Source: Cerioporus squamosus (Eukaryota; Basidiomycota; Agaricomycetes; Polyporales; Polyporaceae). Taken from it: DNA of 64,000 nucleotides. The first letter of the stretch is position 1. Each line of letters opens with the position of its first letter. Positions 32,360 through 44,072 of this stretch are shown here, piece after piece. The stretch spans positions 62,001-126,000 of the forward strand of contig JABYQS010000089.1 in NCBI GenBank assembly GCA_022592435.1, written 5' to 3'. The notes beneath the pieces are model-generated. The model was not told where the DNA came from. It saw only the letters and a list, made by a program, of their open reading frames with translations, and did not search any database. Made by a program: the position numbers and the translations under genes.

Positions 32360-34577
32360 TCAGTTCTGCATGGACGCGAAGTCTTGCAGGAACTCCTCCA
32401 TTGCGTTCAAGGCCTCCTCCAGGTGCTCGTACCGCATCTTCTCACCCCGGCTCAACGCAAGCGACGTCGCCGTCCTGCACGCGTTCTTGATCTGCCGGCC
32501 GTTGATCTCGCGCGCTGCGAGCTTCGCGATGAGTGCATCGGACACCTCCTCCTGCGGGATGCCCGCCTTCGCGAGGAACGCGCGCCAGATCTGCGCCTTC
32601 GTCGACTCCGTGAGGTCGCTGAAGTGCAGCGCGACGTGATCCTGGAGAGGAACGCCTCGTCGAACGTCTTGATGCGGTTCGTCGTGAGGAAGAGGATCCC
32701 GCGGTAGTACTCGACGTGCCGGAGGAAGACGGCCACCATGGCGTTGCGCTCCATGTCGTGCAGCGAGCGCTGCTCGAGGAAGACGTCCGCCTCGTCGATG
32801 AGCAAGACTGCGTTCCAAGACGCTGCGAGATTGAACGCCTTGTCGAGGGCCTGGTCGAGCTCGTGCGCGCTCGTGCCGAGGTCGCCGCTGCCGACGATGT
32901 AGAGTGGGCGGTGGAGGTGCTCGCTGGTGGCCTCGGCGGAGAGCGTCTTGCCAACACCAGGAGGGCCGAACAGGTTGATGACGAGCCCCTGACCTTTGCC
33001 GCGGACGAAGTCGTCAAATGCACCCTCGCCACTTGAGTTTAGCCGGCCGTGCGCCTCGATGAGAGAGCGTAGCAGCGTCTTGCGCTCTGGCGTCAGGACT
33101 AAGCCTGCGAACGCCTCGTCGTTCCAGTCGATCGGGGTGATGTGGTTGACGTTGTACTCAACTATGAAATGTATCCGTTAGCAGCAGTCCGATCAATGGA
33201 ACGTTCACGACACTCACGCCAGAGCTTGTCCGAGAGACTGAAACCATAGACGATTGGCGAGGCGAAGAGGAGCTCATCGTGCGTAAGAGACTCCACGCCG
33301 ATCCGGTTTGGCAGTGCGTGCTCGGGCATAGGGAGGTCGTAGTCAGCGTCGACCCTGCTGAAGCTCGCCTTGTCCACCATGATACGGGACTTGATCTGCA
33401 CACGTCCAAGATGGATGAGTATCACATCAATGGCATAAGTAAGGAAGCAGGACTTACGCTATACTTGCAAAGCTTCTGGTTGTTCCCCATCCACTCCCAC
33501 CGCCCAGCTGTTCCCCGACAGTGCATGTGGTGTATCCCGCTCAGCGCAGCCCACTTCCGCGCCCGTGCAAGGAGGAACGCAGTCAAGCCATCCGGATCAG
33601 GATGGTACTGGATCGGGAAGGCGCTGAGAGTGTTGATCTTCTCGACGCCGCTGAAGTAGTTGACCACCGCCCTGGTCTCGACGAACCCGAACCGAGCACC
33701 CGAGCGCGCAGCCAGGTCCTCATCCGACCAACCGATACTGTTTTCCTCATCCTCATCTTCGTTCACCATCTCCTCGAGTCCCTCACACTCGAGTGCATAG
33801 AACTGTTGCCCACACGAGTTGACGAGCTTCTGCGCGTTCATGAGGCGTAGGGCCCGTGTCTCACGTGTCGTTGGGCAGCGACGGATGATGGTGGTACCTG
33901 GGAGGAGAATGGCGTAGAGCAGGTCGAAGGTGATCTCGCCGTGCGAGAGAAGACTAACGATTCGCGCAAGGGTCTGTCGGTAATTCCTCCGGACCCAGTC
34001 GAGGAGGACGCGGAGGGAGGAGAGGACGCGCTCCTCTTCCTCGGTACGCGAGCGCGACGCGAGATTCTGCTCGTACTCCTCTAGGTTGGGGAAGAAGGTG
34101 ATGAGGAGCTTTGGGTCGAGCTGCATATGCGGCAGCGTGGTAAGTTGATGAGGTCCGGCGCAAACGAGTGGCGGTACTTACAGTCAGTGGCTCAGATACC
34201 CATGAGATACCCCGAACCTGCTGCATGACGTCCCGACATGCCGTGCGGAGGTATCGGCTTTTGATAACGACCTCGAAGGATATTGTACGTTTGTGCTTCT
34301 CCTGCGCCCGCGAGTGCTTGCGGACGACGACAAAGCAGAACTTGCTCCAGTCGCTGTCCTCATCCGACGTGTCGCTACCAACGGGCTGCACGAGCTCTGC
34401 AGGCACGTCTGGGTTCGTCGTATCTTCATAGTCCCAGACGTTCTTCTCCTCGTCGTACTTAGAGTCGACGTACTTGATGCCTAGTTCGAGCGACGGGAGC
34501 TCCTCGAGTGACGTCGGAGGGGACGGAGTCGGGGCGATGGACGAGGTTGAGCTTGCGCTGCCGGTGCTGGAGGCCAT
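32360..34577 (-). CDS. AAA+ ATPase with apparent frameshift
   Basis: Starts MASSTGSASSTSSIAP. A long N-terminal region (GIKYVDSKYDEEKNVWDY, LDWVRRNYRQTL, HGEITFDLLYAILLPGT) resembles the part that precedes the ATPase in many uncharacterised fungal AAA proteins. The single AAA+ module has Walker A FGPPGVGKT (about 32955-32975), Walker B LLIDEADVFLEQRS, sensor-1-like LFLTTNRI and the arginine-finger region DEAFLSRI. Right after that the frame breaks at about 32634-32642: the next family sequence, HVALHFSDLTES, is in another frame and would be in phase with one more base. It continues to INGRQIKNACRTA and stop 32360. No splice pair explains this. Either the assembly lost a G or the gene is broken just before its sensor 2 region. 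Substrate unknown. Confidence 0.75.
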
Positions 34578-36000
34578 GATGGAAGGATTGCGACAGCTAC
34601 AAAGGTCGGCGCAAGTTGATAGAGAGAGAGAGCCGTTGTACGTCGTGAGCTTTATACCTGTTCACTCTAGACGAATATGGCAGGTTACGCCGTTTGTGCG
34701 TGTTGGCGCTCGGTACCGCAGTAGGAGGCGGTGGTATAGACTCACCGGTACTCACCTCGTGGTGGCTCAGAACCTGACTTGATTGCGGCAAACTTGACTC
34801 GTCGAACGAGGCGCGGCGGAGCCGCTCATCAATGGATGCGGCGTATGGTCACGCCACGCGAAAGCGATGCTGTCTCTCCTTGGACGCTACACAATAGGCC
34901 AAGATACGAGTCAGTCCCTCTGTGCTCGACCTCGTAGGCTCCGATCGCACCTCATATGGCCGTAACTCTGCTGTACTTGTGCCAGGGGAGGTAGTGACTG
35001 ACCCTTTGCACAGTTCAGAAAGGGATTGCAGCGCGCACTGCCTGGTCCATGTCGTGTCCGCATCGCATCGTCACTATTGATTGACACCTAAGTGCGGGAT
35101 GCCTTGTCTCCCGAAACCGCCGCTCGCCGCAGTTGGCTGCCAACTCGTATTTGCCCAGGTGGAGTTTGCCTTATGTGGCAAATTCACGGGTCAAGAAGGC
35201 ATAGTAGTGAGGCTAATGTGGCGCAGGAGCAGAGGCTGAGGAAGCATCGACTCGGAAGGGCTTTGCAGACGATGGAATATTGGAAGCCTGGCAGTGAAGG
35301 GGCAGCGTCGAGCGATGAGGCGGTTCGCCAGGATCTTCGCCTCGGCGCTCCGCGCGCCGCGGCACTCACGTAGCCGACGCATAGCGGCCTCGCGTTGCAC
35401 CTCGTTGCACGCACTACTACAGACTACTACTTACGACCTCAAGCTTCAAGTCCACTGCCGCACTGGCATGCTGCCAACGAGTCGCGAACGCCACCATCTA
35501 ATCAGACTCCGCACGAGGAGGGTTGCACAGCCTGAGGAAATTCTGCATGCGTCATCCGGCCTGGTGAGTTCTCCAAGATGTGCATCGTGTCTCTGGCAAG
35601 TTGCGAGGGCCTCGAAGGCATGCTAGCTTGAATACTCGCCGGAATTCGGTCAGTGGGCTGGGGTGTGGCTTAAAGCCGAACGTCTGGGTATGATAACAAT
35701 AGTATTCCGCCGAGTTCACAGCCCCCCTCCTGATAACTTGAAGTTACAGCGGCATACGCTCACCCTGCGGTTATACCAATCTGTCATGTTACATCTCTCT
35801 GATCCAAATCCCCACCGAGAGCGGCTTCCACTGGAGTTCACGACATGATTGCCCTGTAGCTCGCAACCCTTCCTATCCAGAGCACTCTACACCGGTCTCA
35901 CATTGTTGCTGGACACGGTATGCATCTGGACCGGAGTCTGAGCTTAGCTACGTGTAAGATGAGAACGAGCTTGCACTCACCGTCGCCGACTTGAGCCCTT
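34578..36000. other. Gene-poor stretch, 1.4 kb
   Basis: The first 200 bases are the AAA+ gene promoter (a GAGAGAGA run near 34622). The rest has only short open frames on both strands (longest about 110 codons) with no recognisable motif. I see no repeat, transposon end or RNA gene. Confidence 0.4.
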
Positions 36001-36663
36001 TCACGTACTAACTGACTGCCGATGCCATTCATGCTTCGGGTACAGAGATCTATACCATTGCGCAGGACCTAGCAGACGCTCCAGCCAGTTGAAAGTGGCC
36101 TCCTTAATCGGCGGTCGTTTCATGTATTCTTCTTTAGCGAAGGTAATTGCCAGCATTTGTCTGCCGGAGCCGTCTTCCGTCGAGTACAGATGCACCTCCC
36201 CCGGGTTGACTTCGACTTTGCAGTCCCCTTCGTTCTTCACGTAGAAGAAGGGTATGGTTCTGGTATGACCAAGGTCCGCGAGGAGCCCCTTTCCATGGCA
36301 GAATCTGGCGAATTGACCTGTCGGTGTTATGAAGTTTGAATCGGGGTGCGCGTCCGCGCCAAACGCCATGCGTAGGCCAGCCAAAGGCGTAGTAATATTC
36401 GCCGGTGAACCAATCACTAGGCGGGTCACTGGATATTCGGCCAATGAACTGGCGCGGATGTCGTCTCTGGTAGGCGGCGGGTATCTCTTCATGATCTCCT
36501 TCGCCCTCTCAATCTAGCACGCAATGGTTTTATCTGAATGATTGCGCCTCGATGTTTATGAGCAGCGACTCACAGAGAAATCTGACACGACGGCGAAGCC
36601 CTCTTTGAAGTCATAGACATACCGATGAACCCGGCCGCGCTCGCCAATTGCCGACTTCGGCGG
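36001..36663 (-). CDS. Unrecognised protein, 5' end not resolved
   Basis: Two exons are clear. The upstream one begins after a GTTAG acceptor (36664) with KSAIGERGRVHRYVYDFKEG and ends VVSDFS at a GTGAGT donor (about 36573). The intron ends CTAG at about 36515, followed by IERAKEIMKRYPPPTRDD, then TRLVIGSPANITTPLAG, FFYVKNEGDCKVEVNPGEVH and NWLERLLGPAQWYRSLYP, with stop at 36001. At least one more 5' exon must lie between 36664 and the MATH-BTB start at 36762 or overlap it. No domain recognised. The visible part, about 200 residues, is soluble with no membrane segment. The divergent start implies a very short shared promoter. Confidence 0.5.
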
Positions 36664-36761
36664 CTAACCTGGACAATTCAAACCTCTTCTCGCTCTCCGA
36701 ACCACCATCTTGTCCACGGCCATCTGATACCCTGTCGGTAACAAGGTAGACTTGGTCGAAT

Positions 36762-39221
36762 ATGTCGGCATTCTCAAAAGTAGGCCAGGATTCTCAAGTC
36801 AATCAAGTTCCTGACGCGAGGGAGAACACGACGCTCCGCTTTGAGTGGGTTGTCCGAGGCTTGAAGAACTTGTTTGACAACAGGTAACGACTCGGATGCG
36901 GACCTATTGCCGTCGAAAGATCTGATGTTGGCTCGCACAGCAAAGGGGAAGCAAAGTCAAAGGTCACGAAGTCGCCTAGGTTTGGAGATGGCCGATGGCA
37001 GGTCCGTAAGCCCCTATACGGGTCGCCGGGCTCGGTTAAGTGAATCTTGGCTTACACGCATCCGCTGGTAGATATTGTTTTACGCCAACTCCGGCGTCGT
37101 GGACCGAGAGGGGCAGACGTTCGTGAGCTTGTATCTTTCGTGTGAGGTTGGTGCCACTGTGAATGGATGCCGTGCGCGTTTTCGATAGCTGAAACTTGTG
37201 ATTGCTCTAGCCCACGGCAGAGGAAAAAGAGAAAGCGGTGAACAGGAAGTGAGCGTGGACGCAGTGGTGCTCCTAAACACGTAACATCCTAACCTGCGCA
37301 CCGACAGATGGTGTCGAGAGGGCCTGTTTGATTTCGACTTCGCGATCCGCAAGTGCGCAACGACAGCTTGAAACGCGTCTCCACGCTGATCATGGACTGC
37401 CCAGTGTCGCTAAGACCATGGAGTTTGCTTCGAAGTCCGCCCATGACCATACGTTCCACTATCCAGGGGTGAGCTCAGCCCCAGTAAACGAGCATCACCC
37501 TATCAGTCCTGACGGAGAGAATCGCAGGCCCAGAATTGGGGATGGGTACAGTTCGCTCGGAGAGACGCGGTGTACTACCAGCCACCCACTGTGAGGCAAC
37601 AGGATGCATTCACGATCGTATGCACTATCACCACCGCGTTTGTACCTGCCACGTCGGCTCCTGCAATCCCTCGATACCTCATACCGAAGGACCTCCTCGA
37701 CTCAATGGGTAGCCTTCTGGACGAGTACGTAACTTACCCCGAGTTGCACACCATGGGCAAGCTACTGAGCCTATGATAGCCCTATGTATTCCGACATCGA
37801 ATTCGTACTGCCCCGACGTGGGCGGGAACCGCGAAGGATCTATGCATCCAAGAAGCTCCTTCGAAGAATTGACTACTACGATACCAGTGCGTTCCATGCC
37901 TTCAAACGTCAGCGACACGGCAGCTGATTCTGTGCAGTGTTCAGATCAGGATTCTCCGAGAGCGCGGCGGACGTTGAGGCGGACGCAGACTATGCGCCAG
38001 CAGACGATGCGAGTATGTCTGAACTCGGCGGGTTCGCGCAGCAGTTCGACGACTCGGACTTTGAGGACGACGATGAAAACTTGGACAACGACGCAGACTT
38101 CCCTATGGGAGAGTCGGAGCGACAAGAGACGCACGGTACGCATCGGACGGACGGCGGCTCAGTGCAGATGGATACACCGACAGTATCGAGCAAACGCATC
38201 TCGGTGACCAACGATGACACCCTGGAGCCACCGATTCTCTTCGGCGCAGACGTGCTAGACCAGAGCGACGAACAGGGCCCGAGTGTACGGAACACCCGCC
38301 CAAAACTATCCCATCCCTCCACGCCGAGGAGCAGAGAGCTTGCACTGGAGCAGAATGAGGCACATCCAGTAACACAACCCCTCATCACGACCACCAGAGA
38401 CCAAGTCGAGATACCAGGACCTAGGAAGGCGCGTGTTGTCGTGCGGGACGTCGCATATTCAACTTATCGCGCCGCGCTGTACTACGTAAGCTTCATCTTC
38501 TTTTCCTGCCGGGTTTTGTCTCCATCTCATAAGTGAGACTACGCAGATTTACACAGACATGATCCTATTCGCGCCGCTCTCCTCGTCGTTCCTCGGAACA
38601 TCCACCCCGTCGGCCGTTGCTCACCAAGGTTCTTCTGTAGTCTCGACGCCAGCCGCCTTGCCTTCCGAAGCCCCGCCTTTCTCTGGTTCCGTCGTCGTTG
38701 GCCCGCGCTCGCGCAGGGAGTGGATAGCGGAGTGGGAGCGCACCAACCCGGGCAGGATCAGGCCGCCATCCGCAAAGTCGGTATACCGCCTCGCTGAACG
38801 TAAGCACCCAGCGGGCCCAAGCGAGTGCACTAGAGCTGACTGGTGGACACAGAGCTCGGACTGCAGGACCTGAAGGAACGCGCGTTCCAACACATCATGA
38901 AGTCGCTGACTGTTGACACCGTCGTGCACGAGGTCTTCTCCGCGTTCTCGGCCGCCTTCGAGAACGTCCGCAGGGTCGAGGTCGACTATATGCTTGAGCA
39001 CTGGGACGACGTCCGCAAGGGCGCCATGCTCAATATTGGCCAGTACCTCCGCTCTGGCAGGTACCCCGGCTTCGACGACGGTGTGTATCTCTCTGAGTCC
39101 GAGACTTTGCTGTGCTCCCGACGCTCACGTTTCAATTGGTACCTCCGTAGTGTGGCCTGTCATCATTCAGAAGCTTGTAACCGACGAGAAGAAAAGCGAG
39201 GGTGAGCAGTTCCCTCGCTGA
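36762..39221 (+). CDS. MATH-BTB domain protein
   Basis: Likely substrate adaptor for a Cullin-3 ubiquitin ligase (known for MATH-BTB families; inferred here). The start at 36762 gives MSAFSKVGQDSQVNQVPD. In-phase splicing then assembles the MATH fold: FEWVVRGLKNLFDNSKGEA, RFGDGRWQILFYANSG, FVSLYLSCE, WCREGLFDFDFAIRK, SAHDHTFHYPG and NWGWVQFARRDAVYY. The BTB part begins IPRYLIPKDLLDSMGSLL, then MYSDIEFVLPRRG and ASKKLLRRIDYYDTMFRSGF. The BTB fold is then split by about 150 acidic, disordered residues before ARVVVRDVAYSTYRAALYY. It resumes with SVYRLAEKLGLQDLKERAF and ends VWPVIIQKLVTDEKKS, stop 39219-39221. Nine short introns are implied. Such genes are strongly expanded in Agaricomycetes. Confidence 0.82.
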
Positions 39222-39778
39222 AGCACTAATCCCTGACTGTGGCCATCGAATGGTTGCTGCTGTAACTCTTGCTATCCTGTCTTGCTCCTGTATCAATAGG
39301 TTACCCTGTCGTGCTGTCGTTTCCCGGATGCAATAAATGCTCGAAATTGCAGGAAAGTTATTTGGAGTGAACCGACAACTTACTCGCCGCAGCTGCACGA
39401 AAGAAGTCCAGTATAGCAGACCCCCCATATCTTCAAGTAAGGCCCAGTCGCCGGTGGAAAGAAGGACCGGTGTAAGTAAGTCGAAGACACGGCACACGGT
39501 GGCGCACCGGACAAGGTATTTTCGCTCTCACACTTTCCGTTAATGTTCGGTGGCTCACCGTCGCGGACGCAGCGCGGACGTCATCTGGAAAGCGAGAAGA
39601 CTGCGGTGGCGCGGAGAATACCCGACAATATACACGATGACAAGCATAGCAACAGCAAAGCATAACGCCTCAATGAGCGAAAGACGCAACAGCTCCCGAC
39701 ATGCGCGACGCAAATCTATCCCGACACTCGACACCTGACCCAAAGTGAAATCGACAGCAGGAAGGCCCAGTAGGAGGC
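39222..39778. terminator. Convergent intergenic region
   Basis: 557 bases between convergent MATH-BTB and GRASP genes. Includes GCAATAAATG at 39330-39339, a plausible polyadenylation signal for the plus-strand gene. No coding frame supported. Confidence 0.4.
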
Positions 39779-41688
39779 CTAATCGACACTCGTGAGACTG
39801 CCCTGCGAGTTCGCGTCGGTTGTGTCCGTCATGTCTGCCGTGCTTTCCAGGTCGCCGTCCTCATCATCTGCATCATCATCATCCCTCGCCAACGCCCCGG
39901 TCGCCGCCCTCGTTCCTGAACCTGAACCTGACCCTCGAGGGGTCCCCGCTCGCACGATGAACTCGCCGCCGCCGAACGACGACGCGCGTGGTGCGCCCAT
40001 CCACGAGGGCGTGCGGGGGCTCATGCTCGTGCCCGTGCCGAGACCTTGACGCGAAAACGTAAAAGAGAGAGTGGCGTTGAGTGTGCGGCTCAGACGTTCA
40101 GGAGCGGCGGGACGAGTCACCGTTCATGTAACCCGCGCCGAACGGGCGCGTCGGCGTCGGGGTGGACGCGCGGGGACTTGAGACGGAGTTGGACGCGGAC
40201 CGTGGTGGGGGACCTGGCCGGCCTACGGGGGTTTGCGGTTGCGGCTGGGCGACAGGAATGGGAGCGGCGACGGGAGCAGGGACCGGGCTGGGTTCTCGGT
40301 CGTGGTTGTGTCCTTGAATGTGGTCATGGTCATGGTTGTGACTGGCTGTATGGTGGGAGTGGTGGTGGTAATTGTGGTCGCCGTGGGTATGAGGATGGGA
40401 GTGGCCGTTGTCATGCTCGTGATCATGTCCGTTATGGTCGTGCTGGTGTTGGTGCGCATGCGGTGTTTCCACTTCCTCCGTATCGTATCCTTGTGGTGAG
40501 TGCTGTGGACGCTGTGCGCCGGCCCGCTCGCCATACGCAGAAGAAGTTTGATAGGCAGGGTCATGTTCATGCACATAGTTTTGGCCGTAGGACTGCACAC
40601 GTTCCCACTCCTCCCGCTCCCATTGCATGCGCTCCTCGAGCTCCTCGGGGGTCTCCGCAGGGCCAGGAAGATCAGCCGGGACGAACAGCTGCTGCTCTTC
40701 GAAGTCTTCGGAGCCGTCATCCTGTGCGAGCTCCGGGGGTATAGCACCTGGCTCACGATCGGCAGGTAACGGGGGTATCCGATGCAAGAGACCGAAACTG
40801 TAGACAGATGTATGTTAGGGTCCCGAAAACGCTCGACAAGGATACAACCATACCCAAAGACGCATCCTAGCAACCCTTCGCCGCCCCAATGACGATTAGG
40901 TATGAGGACGACTTCTCGGATGGAGCTGCGAAGTTGGGATAAACACTATCAGACAGATGTCCGCGCACGGAAAGAGCAACGACCTTACTCAAAGTCGTAA
41001 GAATATACGTATACGCGCAGTGGTTTCTCAATGTGCTGCAACGGCATGTCGTAAGTGGCCAAGTCACCAGGAACGCACCACGAGGGTGCCACGGACATGA
41101 AAAGTACGCACTGCCTCCACTACGTCGTAGAAGTCGCCCTCTGCGCTGAGGACGCCGCCGGACCAGCCAATGATCCAGTCGCCATATGGCACGAGTCCGG
41201 CGCTCTCCGCAGGGCTGCCTTCGAGGACGTCGAGAACGTGCCACACGTTGTCCATCGCAAACTCGGGTTCACACACGCGCATGCTGAGGCCCAGGAGAGA
41301 AGGCTTCCGGTCGGCCTCGGGCTCTTGCGGGTCCGGGATTGCATGGGGGGATGACCAGTCGCGCGAGGGCACGATAGGCACGACTGTCGGACAGATGGCT
41401 CTAGCTCGCGCCAGGAATAGAGACATGTGTACACGTACCACGAGTCTCTTGGCTTTTGCTGTTCCAGACGAGCAGATTGAGGGTCCTTCCTTCGTGGCTC
41501 TCGACTATCCTCTCTAGCTCCGACGCGTCCACGGTGTTGTTCGACGCAAGAGAGTCGCCCTTGTACCCAACTACGAAGTCAAAGTAGGGTTCGATGGTCG
41601 TCTGCGACGCCGGCGAAGAAGGTGTGACGCGGAGAACATGAAGTGCGCGCGGTGGTGTTTGTGATGCCGTAGACTGTCCCGCTCCCAT
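39779..41688 (-). CDS. GRH1: Golgi reassembly-stacking protein (GRASP/Grh1)
   Basis: Peripheral Golgi/ERES protein with two PDZ-like GRASP domains, involved in stacking and unconventional secretion. The start MGAGQST offers Gly2 for myristoylation. PDZ1: LRVTPSSPASQTTIEPYFD, FVVGYKGDSL, ESHEGRTLNLLVWNSKSQ. PDZ2 after the intron: SLLGLSMRVCEPEFAMDNVW, VLEGSPAESAGLVPYGDWII, then EKPLRVYVYSYDFE and REVVLIPNRHWGGEGLLGC, ending FGLLHRIPPLP. The tail is disordered and holds an exceptional His-rich tract (about 40330-40490) before a Ser/Pro-rich end and stop 39779. Introns near 41440, 41130, 40990, 40840 and 40110 join in phase. The family is certain; the tail is unusually His-rich. Confidence 0.93.
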
Positions 41689-42641
41689 TCCGCCCTAACT
41701 CGGGTGTATATCAAGTCGCAGCAGGCCTTTCAAAAGACTAGAGAAGCACAAGGTTCAGATGGAAGTCAAAGCCGAGTAGTTATGGGGAGAAGGTGAGGAA
41801 GATGCGAGTGGCAAGTGGTGCAGACGCGCGCCGTTGTGGCATCCAATCAATTAGCGCCCTTAATACCGGCTATCGGGCGATAGCCGCAAATAGAAGGTGC
41901 TCAAGAACACACCTCGGTGAGCGGAATCGCGCGCGGTGAATATTCGAACTTGATATTGAAAAGCCGAGACATATGTTAGGTCCCTATGACATGCTTATAG
42001 ACCCAGTTCGGGAGAAACAGAGCTGAGACGCGAGCACTTGCACCATCTGGACTCGGAGGAGTCCGGGATTCCCGTCATCATACTACCACCAGCACCGGAC
42101 ACTTAGAATTACGCTAAGGACATGACGCAGAGACGACACGCCAATACGTAAGTAAAATTGGACCGTACTAGTACATAGCACGGGAGACGTTATGTCCTAT
42201 ACGAAGCTGCGGACTCTGGCTCCCATGGGTTATACAACGAGCCAGGAGCTACCGTCAGCATCGTTCTTGCTATCAGTAACCGAGTGTAGAGTGAGGACTA
42301 TGCGCACAGAGGTATCGCAAACGTCGTAGTACGGAGTGCTCTGGGGTGCCATCCCAACGTCCCAATCGTCGTCAGGCTACCTGGGGTCCAATGGCTTGAC
42401 TTGCGATGTTCGGCAAGGCACTGCACCCCGTAGTACTCTTCCCTACTAGGAATGCCGATTCGGAGCGAGTGCAACAGTGGAACGTAAACATGACTGTCTC
42501 CTACTGAGTGATGTCAGCCCGAACAGACATACTCGCCCAGACAGTGCAAGACTCACCTCGAATTTATCCGTACATATGTCCGAGGTATACACTGCTCAGC
42601 CGGCACCCAGAACCCGTGAGCGAGCAGAGCACACGGACTGA
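41689..42641. promoter_or_regulatory. GRASP promoter and empty flank
   Basis: 953 bases without a credible ORF. The first few hundred bases must hold the GRASP promoter. The remainder is comparatively AT-rich and featureless to me. Confidence 0.4.
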
Positions 42642-43436
42642 ATGCGCAACTTACTTTCATTTCTCAATAGAGTCGATCTCGCCGCTCGAATCAAGATGTC
42701 CCCTCCGGCCGTACCGATCGAGACGTCGAGCGTAGATCTGTGTGGGATCGTTTTGTCCCGCCGTGGGTGTGGAACCTTGAAACAGAATGAGACGACCGGG
42801 TCGGGAATCCCCTGCATCACCATCAACAGAGTTCAGCTTGCCTGTAATGTCTTAGTGCAGAACCCTCGGACGTCTCCATTCACTCTGTGGGCGCTGAGAA
42901 GCTACCATCCCGTCGGGAAGCCGCATACAATCCATACAACATCGCTCACGAGCACTAACCACAGTCTCAGTGGCTCTGCGTCGGCGGGGAGAGCTCCAAC
43001 ACAAGTTCAGAAAACTTGGTTAACCAACCGGCTAAGATTGGCTCCGTGGTTACTTGAGGAGGCAGCGATGGCCTCTGGGACGCTGTCTTCCCCACCAGCA
43101 GTTCTTCCGCGTTCTACCCAGAGTGTTTCCGAGCATCAACCGGCAGCAGAGGCTTCTCTCGGTCAGCAGGGATCAAACAGCGGTCAGGGGAACAATGTGC
43201 TCACGGAACCGCAAGTCAAAGAAGAGGCACCAGAAGCAGCACATCTCCGCAAGCGACGGGAGCGACGGGTCGCAGCCGTATACGCCCCGAGAATTCCAGG
43301 GGCCTGGAGATCTTGGAGCCGAGTTCCAGAGCTTAACGGCTACGTGTCCGTCCGCAAGGATCCGGCCAGGGTTGAGGGAGGGAGTCTTGGAAACAGGGAG
43401 CACCATGGAATTGCGTCCGATCAAGGCGGGTTTTGA
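42642..43436 (+). other. Long open frame of doubtful coding status
   Basis: A 264-codon frame containing Met at 42696 (MSPPAVPIETSSVDL) and at 43068 (MASGTLSSPPAVLPRST). It continues KEEAPEAAHLRKRRERR to a stop at 43436. No domain is visible. The region is also open on the minus strand (43173-43529), where GKRGRAIPQTARFDLLSRF reads as plausibly as the plus frame. Could be a lineage-specific gene on either strand or simply low stop-codon density. Confidence 0.22.
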
Positions 43437-43704
43437 AATGGGCGTCGGAAGCCGGTTGTTGAACGTTACGAATCGCGACAGCAAGTCGAACCTCGCGGTC
43501 TGCGGGATCGCGCGACCCCGCTTTCCCATGACATGCAGGCAGATTTGGGAGGTGCGAGGAGAGTCGGAGTCTTCAGTGTCGAAAGGGGAAGTCTAGACGG
43601 GGTTAGAAGGAGGACGAAGCATGGGATACGAGCAGTACATTGGCTTGAGCGGACGCTGTAGCAGCTAGACCAGAGAGAATCAGAGGGGATTGATGACCTC
43701 ATGA

Positions 43705-44072
43705 TTATCCGAAGATATGTGCCCGTCTCGGTTGTGCGACATCCGGAGACTTCGTCTCCTGTGGGAGAGTGTTGGGAGCAACAATCGCGACAGTGGTGAG
43801 GGACCGACCACGCACATATAGCGTCCGTGATGATAACCGGAGGACTTGAGCTGGATGTCCGATGCTGTAGGGGCGTTGTCAGAATTTGTTGGTCAGTCGG
43901 AGAATATTCTCGCGTAGAGAAATCGCACCATGGGCAACTGCATACGATACCTGCATCGGATGATTTCACATCGATGCGGGATATTTGCGTAGTGCAGCGT
44001 CGACGGTGGTGGAGGACAACTTTCGACTTCGGGAAGACCCCGGAGACGCCGTTTAGAGCCACCTCGACTCAT
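43705..44072 (-). CDS. Possible small gene, unknown
   Basis: ATG at 44070-44072 opens MSRGGSKRRLRGLPEVES. An intron with donor GTATCG (about 43953), a GACTGACC branch-like sequence and a CTACAG acceptor (about 43870) joins in phase to HPAQVLRLSSRTLYVRGRSL and TVAIVAPNTLPQETK, with TAA at 43705-43707. That gives a basic protein of about 93 residues. The good branch point and phase match are the only support; no family recognised. Confidence 0.3.

Noticed and set aside
34800..36000. Possible transposon remnant in the empty stretch
   Set aside because: No terminal repeats, target duplications or transposase/reverse transcriptase motifs seen.
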